From Streptomyces viridochromogenes (lineage in GTDB: Bacteria; Actinomycetota; Actinomycetes; Streptomycetales; Streptomycetaceae), in the NCBI RefSeq assembly GCF_001270495.1, contig NZ_LGUR01000002.1, positions 430,927 to 494,926 of the forward strand: a DNA stretch of 64,000 nt. The letters run 5' to 3'. The stretch's first letter is position 1. The number at the start of each line of letters is the position of its first letter. Below are positions 34,777 through 43,408 of this stretch, in pieces. The notes under the pieces are model-generated. The model was given only the letters and a program-made list of their open reading frames with translations. It did no database searches and was not told where the DNA came from. A program made the position numbers and the translations under genes.

Positions 34777-36519
34777 ATGACGACTCCGACTCCTGGCGTC
34801 GCCCCGTCCCGGGCGCTGCTGCGCGCGGCCACCCGGCACAGCGGGACCCGTACGGCCGCTCTGTGCCTGGTGAGCACGGCCGCGACCGGGGCCGGGCTGC
34901 TGCTGCCCGCCGCGCTCGGCCGCACCCTGGACCTCCTGCTGGCACGGGCCCCGGCGACGGGCTGGGTGCTGTGCTGCGCCGGGCTCGTGCTGTCGCTCGC
35001 CCTGCTCGACGGCTGCCAGAGCGTCCTCGTCGGCACCGTCGACGCCCGGACGACGGCCTGGCTGCGGCACCGGCTGACCCGGCACGTCCTGGCGGTGGGC
35101 CCGGCGGTCACGGCCCGCTTCGGCGCCGGTGACCTGGTCGCGCGGCTCGTCGGCAACGCCGCGCAGGCCGGCACGGCACCGGCCGCCCGTGCCGCGTTGC
35201 TCGCCGCGTTCGCCGGACCGGTCGGGGGCATCGTCGCCCTGGGCTTGATCGACGTATGGCTCGCGGCCGTGTTCCTCGCCGGGGCGCCGGTACTGGCCGC
35301 CCTGCTGCGGGCCTTCGCCCGCGACACCTCCCGGTGCGAGACGCGCTACCAGCAAGAACAAGGCAGGATCGCGGCCGCGCTCGCCGAGGCCGTCGACGGC
35401 CACCGCACCATCCGGGCGGCCGGTACGGCGGACCGGGAGACGGCACGGATCCTGCGCCCCCTGCCGGAACTGTCCCGCGCGGGGCACCGTATGTGGCAGG
35501 TGCAGGGCCGGGCCTCCGCCCGGGCGGTCGCCGTGGCCCCGCTGCTCCAGCTGGGCGTCGTCGCCGTCGCGGGTGTCCTGCTCGCCCGGCACCGGCTGTC
35601 CGTCGGCGAGGTGCTCGCCGCGTCCCGTTACGCGGTACTGGCGACCGGGGTCGGCATGCTGGTCGCCCACCTCGCGAGCGTGGCCCGGGCCCGGGCGGCG
35701 GCCGGGCGCCTCGGCGAGATCGCCGCCGAGCCCGCCCCCGCCCATGGCAGCCGCCGGCTGCCGCCCGGCCCCGGCCGGCTGGAGCTGCGCGGCGTGACCG
35801 CCCGGCGCGACGGGCACACCGTGCTGGCCGGGATCGACCTGGTCGTCCCCGGCGGGACCACCCTCGCCGTGGTCGGCCGCTCCGGCGCGGGCAAGTCACT
35901 GCTCGCAGCGATCGCCGGGCGGCTGACCGACCCGGACGACGGCGAGGTCCTCCTCGACGGCGTCCCGCTGAGCGAGCTGACCCACGACGACCTGCGCCGG
36001 GCGATCTCCTACGCCTTCGGACGCCCCGCCCTGCTGGGCAGCACCGTCGAGGACGCGATCGGCCTCGGCCTGCCGTCCCTCTCCCCCACGCACCTCCGGG
36101 AGGCGGCCCGCACCGCCGACGCGGACGACTTCGTACGCCGCCTGCCACACGGTTACGCCACCCCCTTGGCAGACGCCCCGCGCTCCGGCGGCGAGTCCCA
36201 ACGGCTCGGACTCGCCCGGGCGTTCGCCCGGCGCGGCCGTCTGCTGATCCTCGACGACGCGCTGTCCAGCCTCGACACGGTGACCGAGGCCCGCATCACC
36301 GAAGCCCTGGCCGGCGATGGCTCCCCGGCCACCCGCCTCCTGGTCGCCCACCGGGCGGCCACGGCGGCCCGCGCCGACGCGGTGGCCTGGCTGGACGGCG
36401 GGCGGGTGCGGGCGGTGGGACGACACGAGGAACTGTGGGGGATGGCGGCGTACAGAGAGGCGTTCACGGGAACGGCCTCGACGGCTCCGGCAGCTTCGGC
36501 GGAAGAGGCGGGCCCATGA
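34777..36519 (+). CDS. ramA: ABC transporter, fused membrane/ATPase (RamA-like)
   Basis: A 580-residue half transporter for export of the SapB-like peptide. The membrane domain is at about 20-310 with six expected helices. The ATPase is at about 335-560, with Walker A GRSGAGKS, signature SGGESQRLGLARAF, Walker B LLILDDALSSLD and H-loop LVAHR. The catalytic Glu after Walker B is replaced by Asp (DD), so ATP turnover may rest mainly with the partner RamB. The ATG at 34777 is preferred because an upstream GTG (34690) would put the hairpin inside the gene. It overlaps ramB by ATGA. Confidence 0.9.
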   Translation: MTTPTPGVAPSRALLRAATRHSGTRTAALCLVSTAATGAGLLLPAALGRTLDLLLARAPATGWVLCCAGLVLSLALLDGCQSVLVGTVDARTTAWLRHRLTRHVLAVGPAVTARFGAGDLVARLVGNAAQAGTAPAARAALLAAFAGPVGGIVALGLIDVWLAAVFLAGAPVLAALLRAFARDTSRCETRYQQEQGRIAAALAEAVDGHRTIRAAGTADRETARILRPLPELSRAGHRMWQVQGRASARAVAVAPLLQLGVVAVAGVLLARHRLSVGEVLAASRYAVLATGVGMLVAHLASVARARAAAGRLGEIAAEPAPAHGSRRLPPGPGRLELRGVTARRDGHTVLAGIDLVVPGGTTLAVVGRSGAGKSLLAAIAGRLTDPDDGEVLLDGVPLSELTHDDLRRAISYAFGRPALLGSTVEDAIGLGLPSLSPTHLREAARTADADDFVRRLPHGYATPLADAPRSGGESQRLGLARAFARRGRLLILDDALSSLDTVTEARITEALAGDGSPATRLLVAHRAATAARADAVAWLDGGRVRAVGRHEELWGMAAYREAFTGTASTAPAASAEEAGP

Positions 36520-38465
36520 GCGGCGGAACCGGCGGGCTCTACCCGCGCGGGCTGCGCTTCCTGCGCTCCCGGTGGCGGGTTCTCGTACGGCTCGGCGTCT
36601 GGTCCGTGCTGGAGACGGGGCAGAGCTTCCTCATCGGATACGCCCCGGCCCGCGCCCTGGACGACGGGTTCCTGCGAGGCCGTACGGAGGCCGGGCTCGG
36701 ATGGCTGGGCGTGGCCGGGCTCGGGGTCGTCCTCGGCGCGTACGGCACGGCTCGGGTGTACGCGGCCGTCGCGGCGCTGGTCGAACCGCTCCGGGACCGG
36801 CTCGTGACGCGGGTGGTCGAGCGGGGGGTGCGGGAGGCGGACCGGGGGACGATCTCCGGGCTCACCCAACAGGTGGAGATCGCGCGGGACACGTTCGCCG
36901 GGCTGGTGATGGTGTCGCGGTCGTTCGTGTTCACCGCGGCCGGCGCGCTGGTCGGCCTGTTCTCGCTCGCCCCGCTGCTGCTGCTCGTCGTCCTGCCTCC
37001 ACTGGCCGCGGGTGTGGCCCTGTTCGCGGCGACGCTGCGTCCGCTGGCCCGCCGGCAGGAGGTGTTCCTCGCGGCCGACGAGGCCCTGGCCGACCGCCTC
37101 GGCGCGGTCTGCCCGGGGCTGCGGGACATCACGGCGTCCGGCGCCGAGGCCCGCACGGCCGCCGACACCGGGGACCTGGTGGACGCCGAACTGCGGGCCG
37201 CCCGCTCCCTGGCCCGCTTCGGCGTGCTGCGCGTGGCCGCCCTCGCCCTGGGCGGCCAGCTCCCGATCGTGCTGCTCCTCGCCACGGCACCCTGGCTCCT
37301 GCGCCAGGGCGTCACCACCGGCGCCCTCCTCGGCGCCCTCGCCTACGTCACCCAGTCCCTCCTCCCCGCCCTGCACAACCTGGTCCACGGCCTGGGCACG
37401 AGCGGCTCCCGGCTGGCGGTGGTGCTTCGACGGCTGGCGCCGGAGGGAGCCCCCGGGGCTGATCTCGACTCCGGTTCGGCAACGCCCTCAAGGGGCGCGG
37501 GGCTGCGATCGAATACGCGGCTCCGCCGCGCGGGCGCGACCAGCCACGACGTACCCGCAGACGATCGACAGCATACCGCGGAGCGCGACGCCCTCACCCT
37601 CTCCTCCGTCACCTTCGCCTACGGCCCCACCGCGGCCCCCGTGATCGAAGACCTCGACCTCGCCCTTCCGTCGGGCTCCCACCTGGCCGTCGTAGGACCG
37701 AGCGGCATCGGCAAGTCCACACTCACCGCACTCATCGCCGGGCTGCTGGAGCCCCGCCGCGGCACGATCCGGGTACACGCAGACCCCGCGCCCTCGCCGG
37801 AGGCGCGTTCGCGGCGGGTCCTCATTCCGCAGGAGGCGTACGTGTTCACCGGCAGCCTCGCCGAGAACCTCGCCCATCTGCGCCCGGGCCCCGTCCCCGA
37901 GGCGGAGCTGCTCTCGGCCGCCGCGGCGGTGGGACTGACGCCGCTGCTCGACGCGTTGGGCGGGCCGCAGGGCCGGGTGGACCCCGCGGCGCTGTCCGCA
38001 GGCGAGCGGCAGCTCATCGCGCTGGCCCGGGCCCATCTGTCGCACGCTCCGCTCGCGCTGCTCGACGAGGCGACCTGTCACCTCGATCCGCAGGCCGAGG
38101 CGCGCGCGGAGCACGCCTTCGCGGCCCGCCCCGGCGGCACCCTGGTCGTCGTCGCCCACCGCATCAGCTCGGCCCGCCGCGCCGAGAGGGTGCTGATGCT
38201 GGACGGCAGCGCCACGGCGTACGGAACCCATGACGAGCTCGTCCGGTGCTCGGCTCGCTATCGCGAACTCGTCGGTGGCTGGGCTCCCCCGCCGAGGAGG
38301 CCGTCAGAGCCAGCCCTCGCCCTGGGAGATCCGGATCGCGTCGATGCGGTTGCGGGCCCCGGTCTTGCGGGTGATGGCCGCCATGTAGTTGCGCACGGTC
38401 CCGTGGGACAGGTGCAGGCTCCCCGCGATCTCCGCGACGGACGCTCCCTCCGCCGCGAGGGATAA
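36516..38465 (+). CDS. ramB: ABC transporter, fused membrane/ATPase (RamB-like)
   Basis: A 649-residue half transporter paired with RamA. The membrane domain is at about 20-305. The ATPase is at about 365-590, with Walker A GPSGIGKST, signature LSAGERQLIALARAHL and a canonical Walker B LALLDEATCHLD. Two oddities stand out. The linker at about 315-355 contains an in-frame copy of a streptomycete intergenic repeat (37528-37567). The last 54 residues are translated from DNA antisense to ramR, and the TAA stop (38463-38465) is the exact complement of a TTA codon in ramR. A shorter ancestral protein would be expected to end near residue 595. Confidence 0.9.
   Translation: MSGGTGGLYPRGLRFLRSRWRVLVRLGVWSVLETGQSFLIGYAPARALDDGFLRGRTEAGLGWLGVAGLGVVLGAYGTARVYAAVAALVEPLRDRLVTRVVERGVREADRGTISGLTQQVEIARDTFAGLVMVSRSFVFTAAGALVGLFSLAPLLLLVVLPPLAAGVALFAATLRPLARRQEVFLAADEALADRLGAVCPGLRDITASGAEARTAADTGDLVDAELRAARSLARFGVLRVAALALGGQLPIVLLLATAPWLLRQGVTTGALLGALAYVTQSLLPALHNLVHGLGTSGSRLAVVLRRLAPEGAPGADLDSGSATPSRGAGLRSNTRLRRAGATSHDVPADDRQHTAERDALTLSSVTFAYGPTAAPVIEDLDLALPSGSHLAVVGPSGIGKSTLTALIAGLLEPRRGTIRVHADPAPSPEARSRRVLIPQEAYVFTGSLAENLAHLRPGPVPEAELLSAAAAVGLTPLLDALGGPQGRVDPAALSAGERQLIALARAHLSHAPLALLDEATCHLDPQAEARAEHAFAARPGGTLVVVAHRISSARRAERVLMLDGSATAYGTHDELVRCSARYRELVGGWAPPPRRPSEPALALGDPDRVDAVAGPGLAGDGRHVVAHGPVGQVQAPRDLRDGRSLRREG
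37528..37567 (+). repeat. streptomycete intergenic repeat inside the ramB linker
   Basis: A 40-bp segment beginning GCGCGGGCGCGACCAGCCAC, with ACG and CCGCAGACGA following. It matches 62323-62362 at about 35 of 40 positions; the first 20 bases are identical. It is preceded by the small inverted repeat GCGGCTCCGCCGC (37518-37530). It keeps the ramB frame open. Confidence 0.75.
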
Positions 38466-38912
38466 CACGCTGAGCTCCCGCCGGGTCAGCGGCATCTCGG
38501 CGGCCTTGAGGAAGGCGAAGCCCAGCGAGTCGTCGACGAAACGTTCCCCCTCCGCGACGCGCCGGATGCCGCGTACCAGACGGTCCGGCGAGCCCTCCTT
38601 GTCGACGTAGCCGAGCGCCCCCGCCTCCAGTGCGCGTTTCAGCAGCCCCGGCCGGTTCACGCTGGCCAGCACCAACAGGTGCGGCGGAGTCCGGCCCGCG
38701 TCCCGTACGCGCAGCTCGGCGAGCGGCGGGATGCCATACGCGTCCGAGCACTCCAGATCCACCGCGCACACGTCCGGTCTCACGGAACGCACGCGGGCGG
38801 ACGCGCTGCGCCAGGGGGCGTCGTACACCTCCAGTTCGGGTGCTCGGCGCAGCCACTCCGCCAGCACCGATCGCACCAGACACGCGTCGTGCACCACAAG
38901 GACCCGGATCAC
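38304..38912 (-). CDS. ramR: RamR/AmfR-like LuxR-family response regulator
   Basis: A 202-residue regulator of the SapB operon. The receiver domain (1-120) has VHDACLVRS where typical receivers have a pair of Asp, an Asp in VCAVDLEC and the conserved Lys in YVDKEG. The altered acidic pocket is compatible with atypical phosphorylation. The LuxR HTH is at about 135-195 (LTRRELSVLSLAAEGASVAEIAGSLHLSHGTV in outline). The GTG at 38912 has GGAGGGG seven bases upstream. Codon 150 is TTA (38465-38463), so translation should depend on the bldA tRNA. It is convergent with ramB and shares 162 bp with it. Confidence 0.9.
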   Translation of the reverse strand: MIRVLVVHDACLVRSVLAEWLRRAPELEVYDAPWRSASARVRSVRPDVCAVDLECSDAYGIPPLAELRVRDAGRTPPHLLVLASVNRPGLLKRALEAGALGYVDKEGSPDRLVRGIRRVAEGERFVDDSLGFAFLKAAEMPLTRRELSVLSLAAEGASVAEIAGSLHLSHGTVRNYMAAITRKTGARNRIDAIRISQGEGWL

Positions 38913-39224
38913 TGCTGCCCCTCCAGCCCGCCGTTCGTCACTTTCATGGTGTTGAGCGCGTGCCCCATTGTTGGCGTCTGTGACGGTCTGCGGGCGCGAA
39001 GAACCGGCCATCAGGGTGCGCGGGGGCGCACGCGAGGCGCTTGTACGCCGGGGTCGCGCATCGACTGCGGGGGAATGGGCTCGCGGTCAGGGGGTACGGG
39101 CGCCCCCTCGCGGCGCGGGCGTGAGCGGTCGATCCCGGTACCGCTCGCCGTGCGCGCCAAGCCCCGAGGAGGGAGATTTGAGCCCTGGGACCTGTCGCGC
39201 GGCCCCGCGGAGGAGGTGGTCGGC
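38913..39224. other. divergent region between ramR and the PP2C gene, no gene seen
   Basis: This 312-bp stretch holds the start regions of ramR (minus) and the PP2C gene (plus). I see no convincing promoter pair, hairpin or small gene; open frames here are high-GC noise. Confidence 0.5.
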
Positions 39225-41366
39225 GTGTCCGACGGGCAGACGTCCGCCCAGGCGCAGGCCGCGGCGCGTACGCGGGTCGGCCGGCCGCTGCTGTCGCTGG
39301 CGCTGGCCTCGATGATGGACGAGGTGCACGCGCACTCCGGGGCCGTGTATCTGCTGGCCGCCGACGAACCCGTGCTGGAGATGGCGGTCATGGCGGGGCT
39401 GCCCCGGGCGTTCGCGGCGCCGTGGGAGCGGGTCGGGCTGAGCGCGCCGATCCCGGTCGCGGAGGCGGTGCGTGAGCGGCGGCTCGTCTGGGTCGGGGGC
39501 GAGGAGGACATGGCGGCCCGGTATCCGCGGATCGCCGTCGTCCTGCCCTACCCGTTCGCGCTGGCCGCGCTGCCCGTGGCCACCGAGTCCCACGCCTACG
39601 GCGCGATCTTCGTGACCTGGCCCGGCACACACCCCCCGGAGCTGTCGGACCGGGAGCGGGACCATCTGAGCGCCGCCTGCCGACGGCTCGCGGTACGGCT
39701 GGAACGTGCCGTGGAGCAGAGCCTCCCACCCCTCCCGGAGCCCGATCTCATCGCCGGGCCGGCGTTCAGCGGCGCCGCCGGCACGCTCGGCACGGTGGAG
39801 GCGGCGCGGATGGTGTCGCGGCTTCCGTACGGGCTGTGCTCGCTCGATCTGCACGGCCGGATCTGTTTCGCCAACCCCGCGGCGGCCGAGCTGATCGGCG
39901 TCCCGGTCACCCGGCTGCTCGGCAACCAGCTGTGGGCGTCGGTGCCCTGGCTCAACGACCCCGTGTACGAGGACCGCTACCGGGCCGCGCTGATGAGCCA
40001 GCACACCACCTCCTTCGTGGCGCTGCGCCCGCCCGGGGACTGGCTGTCGTTCCGGATGTATCCGAGCACGACCGGTCTGAGTGTGCGGATCAGCAGGGCC
40101 CGAGCGGTGGCGGAGATGGGGCGCCGCGGGCCACGGCCGGACGACCCGCCGGGCCGGCTGGTGACCATCTCCCAGGTGCTCAGCCTGGCCGGCGCGCTGA
40201 CCGAGGCGGCGGGTGTGCAGGACGTGGTGCAGCTGGTCGCGGACGAGATCGTCCCGGCCGTCGGCAGCCAGGCACTGGTCGTCCTGGGATCGCGGGCGGG
40301 CCGGCTGCACGTGCTCGGGCACCGCGGATACCCGGATCCGCGGATCGTGGAGCGGTTCGACGGGCTGCCGCTGGCCGAGCGGACCCCCGGCGCGCATGTC
40401 CTGAGCACGGGGGTGCCCGCGTTCTTCGACTCCCGGCAGCAGCTGGAGCGCGTGTATCCGGCGCGGGGCGCGACTGCCGACGGCTTCGCGGCCTGGGCGT
40501 ATCTGCCGCTGATCGCCTCCGGCCGGCCGGTCGGCACCTGCGTCCTCGCCTACGCCGAACCGCATCCGTTCCCGGCGGACGAACGAGCGGTCCTGACCAG
40601 CCTCGGCGGGCTGATCGCGCAGGCCCTGGAGCGGGCCCAACTCTACGACGCCAAGCACCAGTTGGCGCACGGCCTGCAGGCCGCCCTGCTCCCCCACTCG
40701 CTGCCGCCGCTGGCCGGCGTCGAGGCGGCCGCGCGCTATCTGCCCGCCACCCAGGGGATGGACATCGGCGGTGACTTCTACGACCTGGTGCCGACGGAGC
40801 AGGGCCTGACGGCGGCGGTGATCGGGGACGTACAGGGACACAACGTCACCGCGGCCGGCCTGATGGGCCAGCTCCGCACCGCGGTACGGGCGTTCACGAC
40901 CGTGGGTCAGGCCCCCGAGGAGGTCATGCGCAGCACCAACCGGCTGCTGCTCGACCTCGGCTCCGACCTGTTCGCCAGCTGTCTGTATCTACGGCTCGAT
41001 CCGGCGCACGGGCGGGCGGTGATGGCCCGTGCCGGGCATCCGCCGCCGTTGCTGAGACGGCCGGACGGCCGCGTGCGGGTGCTCGATCTCGCCGGTGGCC
41101 CGCTGCTGGGCATCGACGGATCGCCCTCCTATCCGACGACGGAGGTCGACCTCACGCCCGGCTGTGTACTCGTCCTCTACACCGACGGGCTGATCGAGTC
41201 CCCCGGCGTCGACATCGAGGACGCGCTCGCCGAACTCGGGCAGCTGCTCAGCGAGGCCGGGGAACGGCCCCTGGACGAACTGGCCGATCTGCTCGTCCAG
41301 CACAGCGCGGCGCGGCGGGAACGGGTCGACGACGTGGCGCTGTTGCTATTGCGGGCGCGGGACTGA
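39225..41366 (+). CDS. GAF-PAS-GAF-PP2C/SpoIIE phosphatase
   Basis: A 713-residue regulator-phosphatase. Order: GAF-like (about 10-165), PAS (about 190-300; PYGLCSLDLHGRICFANPAA), GAF (about 315-475) and SpoIIE/PP2C (about 490-710; GGDFYDLVPT, VIGDVQGHNVTAA, YTDGLIE, VDDVALLLL). It lacks the C-terminal HATPase of the related protein at 29207-31663. It probably dephosphorylates an anti-anti-sigma factor (STAS protein) in response to a ligand or redox cue. The GTG at 39225 sits behind GAGGAGG. A 13-bp-stem terminator follows. Confidence 0.88.
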   Translation: MSDGQTSAQAQAAARTRVGRPLLSLALASMMDEVHAHSGAVYLLAADEPVLEMAVMAGLPRAFAAPWERVGLSAPIPVAEAVRERRLVWVGGEEDMAARYPRIAVVLPYPFALAALPVATESHAYGAIFVTWPGTHPPELSDRERDHLSAACRRLAVRLERAVEQSLPPLPEPDLIAGPAFSGAAGTLGTVEAARMVSRLPYGLCSLDLHGRICFANPAAAELIGVPVTRLLGNQLWASVPWLNDPVYEDRYRAALMSQHTTSFVALRPPGDWLSFRMYPSTTGLSVRISRARAVAEMGRRGPRPDDPPGRLVTISQVLSLAGALTEAAGVQDVVQLVADEIVPAVGSQALVVLGSRAGRLHVLGHRGYPDPRIVERFDGLPLAERTPGAHVLSTGVPAFFDSRQQLERVYPARGATADGFAAWAYLPLIASGRPVGTCVLAYAEPHPFPADERAVLTSLGGLIAQALERAQLYDAKHQLAHGLQAALLPHSLPPLAGVEAAARYLPATQGMDIGGDFYDLVPTEQGLTAAVIGDVQGHNVTAAGLMGQLRTAVRAFTTVGQAPEEVMRSTNRLLLDLGSDLFASCLYLRLDPAHGRAVMARAGHPPPLLRRPDGRVRVLDLAGGPLLGIDGSPSYPTTEVDLTPGCVLVLYTDGLIESPGVDIEDALAELGQLLSEAGERPLDELADLLVQHSAARRERVDDVALLLLRARD

Positions 41367-41382
41367 CGCCCGGAAACGGAGC

Positions 41383-41412
41383 GGTCCGGCCCTCCCGCCG
41401 GAGGGCCGGACC
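41383..41412. terminator. convergent terminator hairpin
   Basis: Perfect 13-bp stem GGTCCGGCCCTCC (41383-41395) with its complement at 41400-41412, loop CGCC. It lies between the convergent PP2C and protease genes. Confidence 0.88.
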
Positions 41413-41462
41413 ACGTTCTCGTCCGTCCGGATCACCCGGATCCGTGGGTCGGTGTCAGGGCG

Positions 41463-42806
41463 TCAGTTCCCGACGCCGTTGCCGACGATCTCACCGAGGC
41501 CGTTGCCCGTGCCGTCGGCGTTGCCGTTGCCGACCTCTTCACCGGCCCCGGCTTCCTGACCGGCCCCGGCTTCCTCACCGGCACCCGCCTCTTCGCCCGC
41601 ACCGGCTTCTTCGCCCGCACCGGCCTCTTCACCGGCACCGGCCTCTTCACCGGCGCCCGCTTCCTCACCGGCACCCGCGCCACCGGCGGCGTCGCCGCCG
41701 AGGGTCGCGCCGACCGCCTCCAGGGCGGTGGTCACGGGCTGGAAGAAGGTCTCGCCGCCGACCGTGCAGTCACCGCTGCCGCCGGAGGTGAGGCCGATGG
41801 CCAGGCCGTCCTGGGTGAACAGGGAACCGCCGCTGTCGCCGGGCTCGGCGCAGACGTCGGTCTGGATGAGTCCGGTGACCGTGCCCTCGGGGTAGTTCAC
41901 GGTGGCGTCGAGGCCGAGGACCTGACCGTCACTGAGCCCGGTGGTGCTGCCCATCCGGAAGACCTGGAGGCCGACCTCGGCGTCCGCGGCCTGGCTGATC
42001 GCGAGGGTCTGGTCGCCGAGGTTCACCTCGCTCGGTGCCTCGGTCGCCGGGTCGTCGTACTTGACCAGCGCGAAGTCGCCGTCACCGGGGAAGGTGGACT
42101 GGTCGACGGTGGCGATCGGCTGACCGCCCTCGGCGTCCGACCACTCGTTGCCTGCGAGCGTGCAGTGACCGGCGGTCAGGAAGGCGGGGGAGCCGTCGCC
42201 CGCGGTGACGTTGAAGCCCGTGGAACAGCGTGAGCCGCCGGCGAAGATGGCGTCGCCGCCGGAGAGGAAGGTCTTGAAGGTGCCGGCCGACTTCTTGATG
42301 GTCGCCATGCCGGAGCCGAGGCTCTGGACGGTCGACTCCAGCTGGTCCCAGTTGTCGCCGGTGACGGTGGAGTCGGCGGTGACGAGGATCTTGTTCGTTC
42401 TGGGGTCGACGGCCCACGCGGTGCCCGGGATGGTCGCCTCGGACTTCAGGGTCTGCGCACCGGACGCGAGCTCGCTCAGGCTGTTCTCGACCTCGCGGAC
42501 CTTCGCGCCCGCCTTCTTCGCCTGGACGATCACGTTGTTGTTGTCGCCGGGGACGACGTTGACCACGAGCTGCTGGCTCTTGGAGTCGTAGTAGGAACCG
42601 GCGAAGGCGTCGCCGAGCAGGCCCGAGAGCTGCGAGGCGAGATCCGACGCGTCCGCCGACTTCAGGGTCTTGGGGGCGGCGGCGTCGTCCGACGTGCCGT
42701 CCTGCGACGCGTTGGCGTTCGGCAGCAGGATCGCGGCCGCTCCGAGCGCCACCACGCTGCCCGCTGCTATCGCGGCCTTGCGCTTCGGAATTCGCTTGTG
42801 ACTCAA
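41463..42806 (-). CDS. secreted streptogrisin-type serine protease (S1) with repeat tail
   Basis: A 447-residue preproprotease. The TTG start at 42806 is chosen because AGGAGG lies eight bases upstream and the product begins like other streptogrisins (SHKRIPKRKAAIAAG, then a hydrophobic signal core). A propeptide covers about 40-180. The chymotrypsin-fold domain has catalytic H214 (TAGHC), D244 (GDFALV) and S325 (AEPGDSGGS), with paired cysteines around them. The C-terminus is unusual: eight hexapeptide units of the GAGEEA type, then a Gly/Asn-rich end. Such tails may bind wall or metal, or act as spacers. The preproenzyme is exported by Sec and self-processed by analogy. Confidence 0.9.
   Translation of the reverse strand: MSHKRIPKRKAAIAAGSVVALGAAAILLPNANASQDGTSDDAAAPKTLKSADASDLASQLSGLLGDAFAGSYYDSKSQQLVVNVVPGDNNNVIVQAKKAGAKVREVENSLSELASGAQTLKSEATIPGTAWAVDPRTNKILVTADSTVTGDNWDQLESTVQSLGSGMATIKKSAGTFKTFLSGGDAIFAGGSRCSTGFNVTAGDGSPAFLTAGHCTLAGNEWSDAEGGQPIATVDQSTFPGDGDFALVKYDDPATEAPSEVNLGDQTLAISQAADAEVGLQVFRMGSTTGLSDGQVLGLDATVNYPEGTVTGLIQTDVCAEPGDSGGSLFTQDGLAIGLTSGGSGDCTVGGETFFQPVTTALEAVGATLGGDAAGGAGAGEEAGAGEEAGAGEEAGAGEEAGAGEEAGAGEEAGAGQEAGAGEEVGNGNADGTGNGLGEIVGNGVGN
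41532..41678 (-). repeat. 18-bp tandem repeat encoding GAGEEA units
   Basis: Seven full 18-bp units (41541-41666) plus partial ends encode six GAGEEA, one GAGQEA and one GAGEEV. Units differ mainly at third positions, so the repeat is not freshly expanded. Confidence 0.85.
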
Positions 42807-42994
42807 ACTTCTCGACCTCCTGGGGGACGGGGTCTGTGCCGCCGTTCGTCCGGCGGCTTTTCGGGGCGCCTGGTTGGCAGTTGGTACGCACGGGTCGCAC
42901 GGGGCGTTCAATTCCGTTTTCGCGCGCCCCACTCGAAACACCGAATCGGCCAAGGACCGCGTCGGACGTCCCGGCGGCGGGAACAATCCCCCAT

Positions 42995-43408
42995 ATGACG
43001 ATGACCACCGCCGAAGCCGACAAGATCCTCTCCGCCAACTTCGCCCCCTGGGTCCTCGCCCTGGGCCTGTCCGTCGAGGCGGTGGAGGAGCGGCGCGCGA
43101 TCCTGCGCATGCCCTGGTCGGAACAGCTGGCCCGGGAGGGCGGCGCTCTGTCGGGGCAGGCCCTGATGGCGGCCGCCGACACCGCCACCGTGATCGCCGT
43201 GTCGGCGGCGCGCGGGGCCTACGGGCCGATGACGACGGTGCAGCAGTCGACGTCGTTCCAGCGCGCGGTGATCGGTTCGGATGTCCTGATCGAAGCGGTT
43301 GTCACCAAGCTGGGCCGCCGGATGGCGTTCGCCGACATCGTGATGACCGATGAGGGGTCGGGCGAGATCGCCGCCCGAGCGAGCACGGTGTACGCACTTC
43401 TGGGCTGA
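42995..43408 (+). CDS. PaaI-type hotdog-fold thioesterase
   Basis: A 137-residue single hotdog domain. The LSGQALMAAADTATVIAVSAA segment is the long central helix with the active-site acidic residue, and TTVQQSTSFQRAVIGSDVLIEA gives the strand that binds the substrate. Such enzymes hydrolyse acyl-CoA esters. The ATG at 42995 lacks a strong ribosome site. It is divergent from the protease and stands alone. Confidence 0.85.
   Translation: MTMTTAEADKILSANFAPWVLALGLSVEAVEERRAILRMPWSEQLAREGGALSGQALMAAADTATVIAVSAARGAYGPMTTVQQSTSFQRAVIGSDVLIEAVVTKLGRRMAFADIVMTDEGSGEIAARASTVYALLG

Noticed and set aside
35256..36515. Plus-strand open frame running through ramA in another phase and joining the ramB frame
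   Set aside because: Arg/Pro/Gly-rich shadow of ramA; ramB has its own ATG at 36516 overlapping the ramA stop.
41532..41678. The 18-bp repeat array considered as CRISPR or a minisatellite
   Set aside because: Units are contiguous without spacers and keep an open frame within the protease gene.
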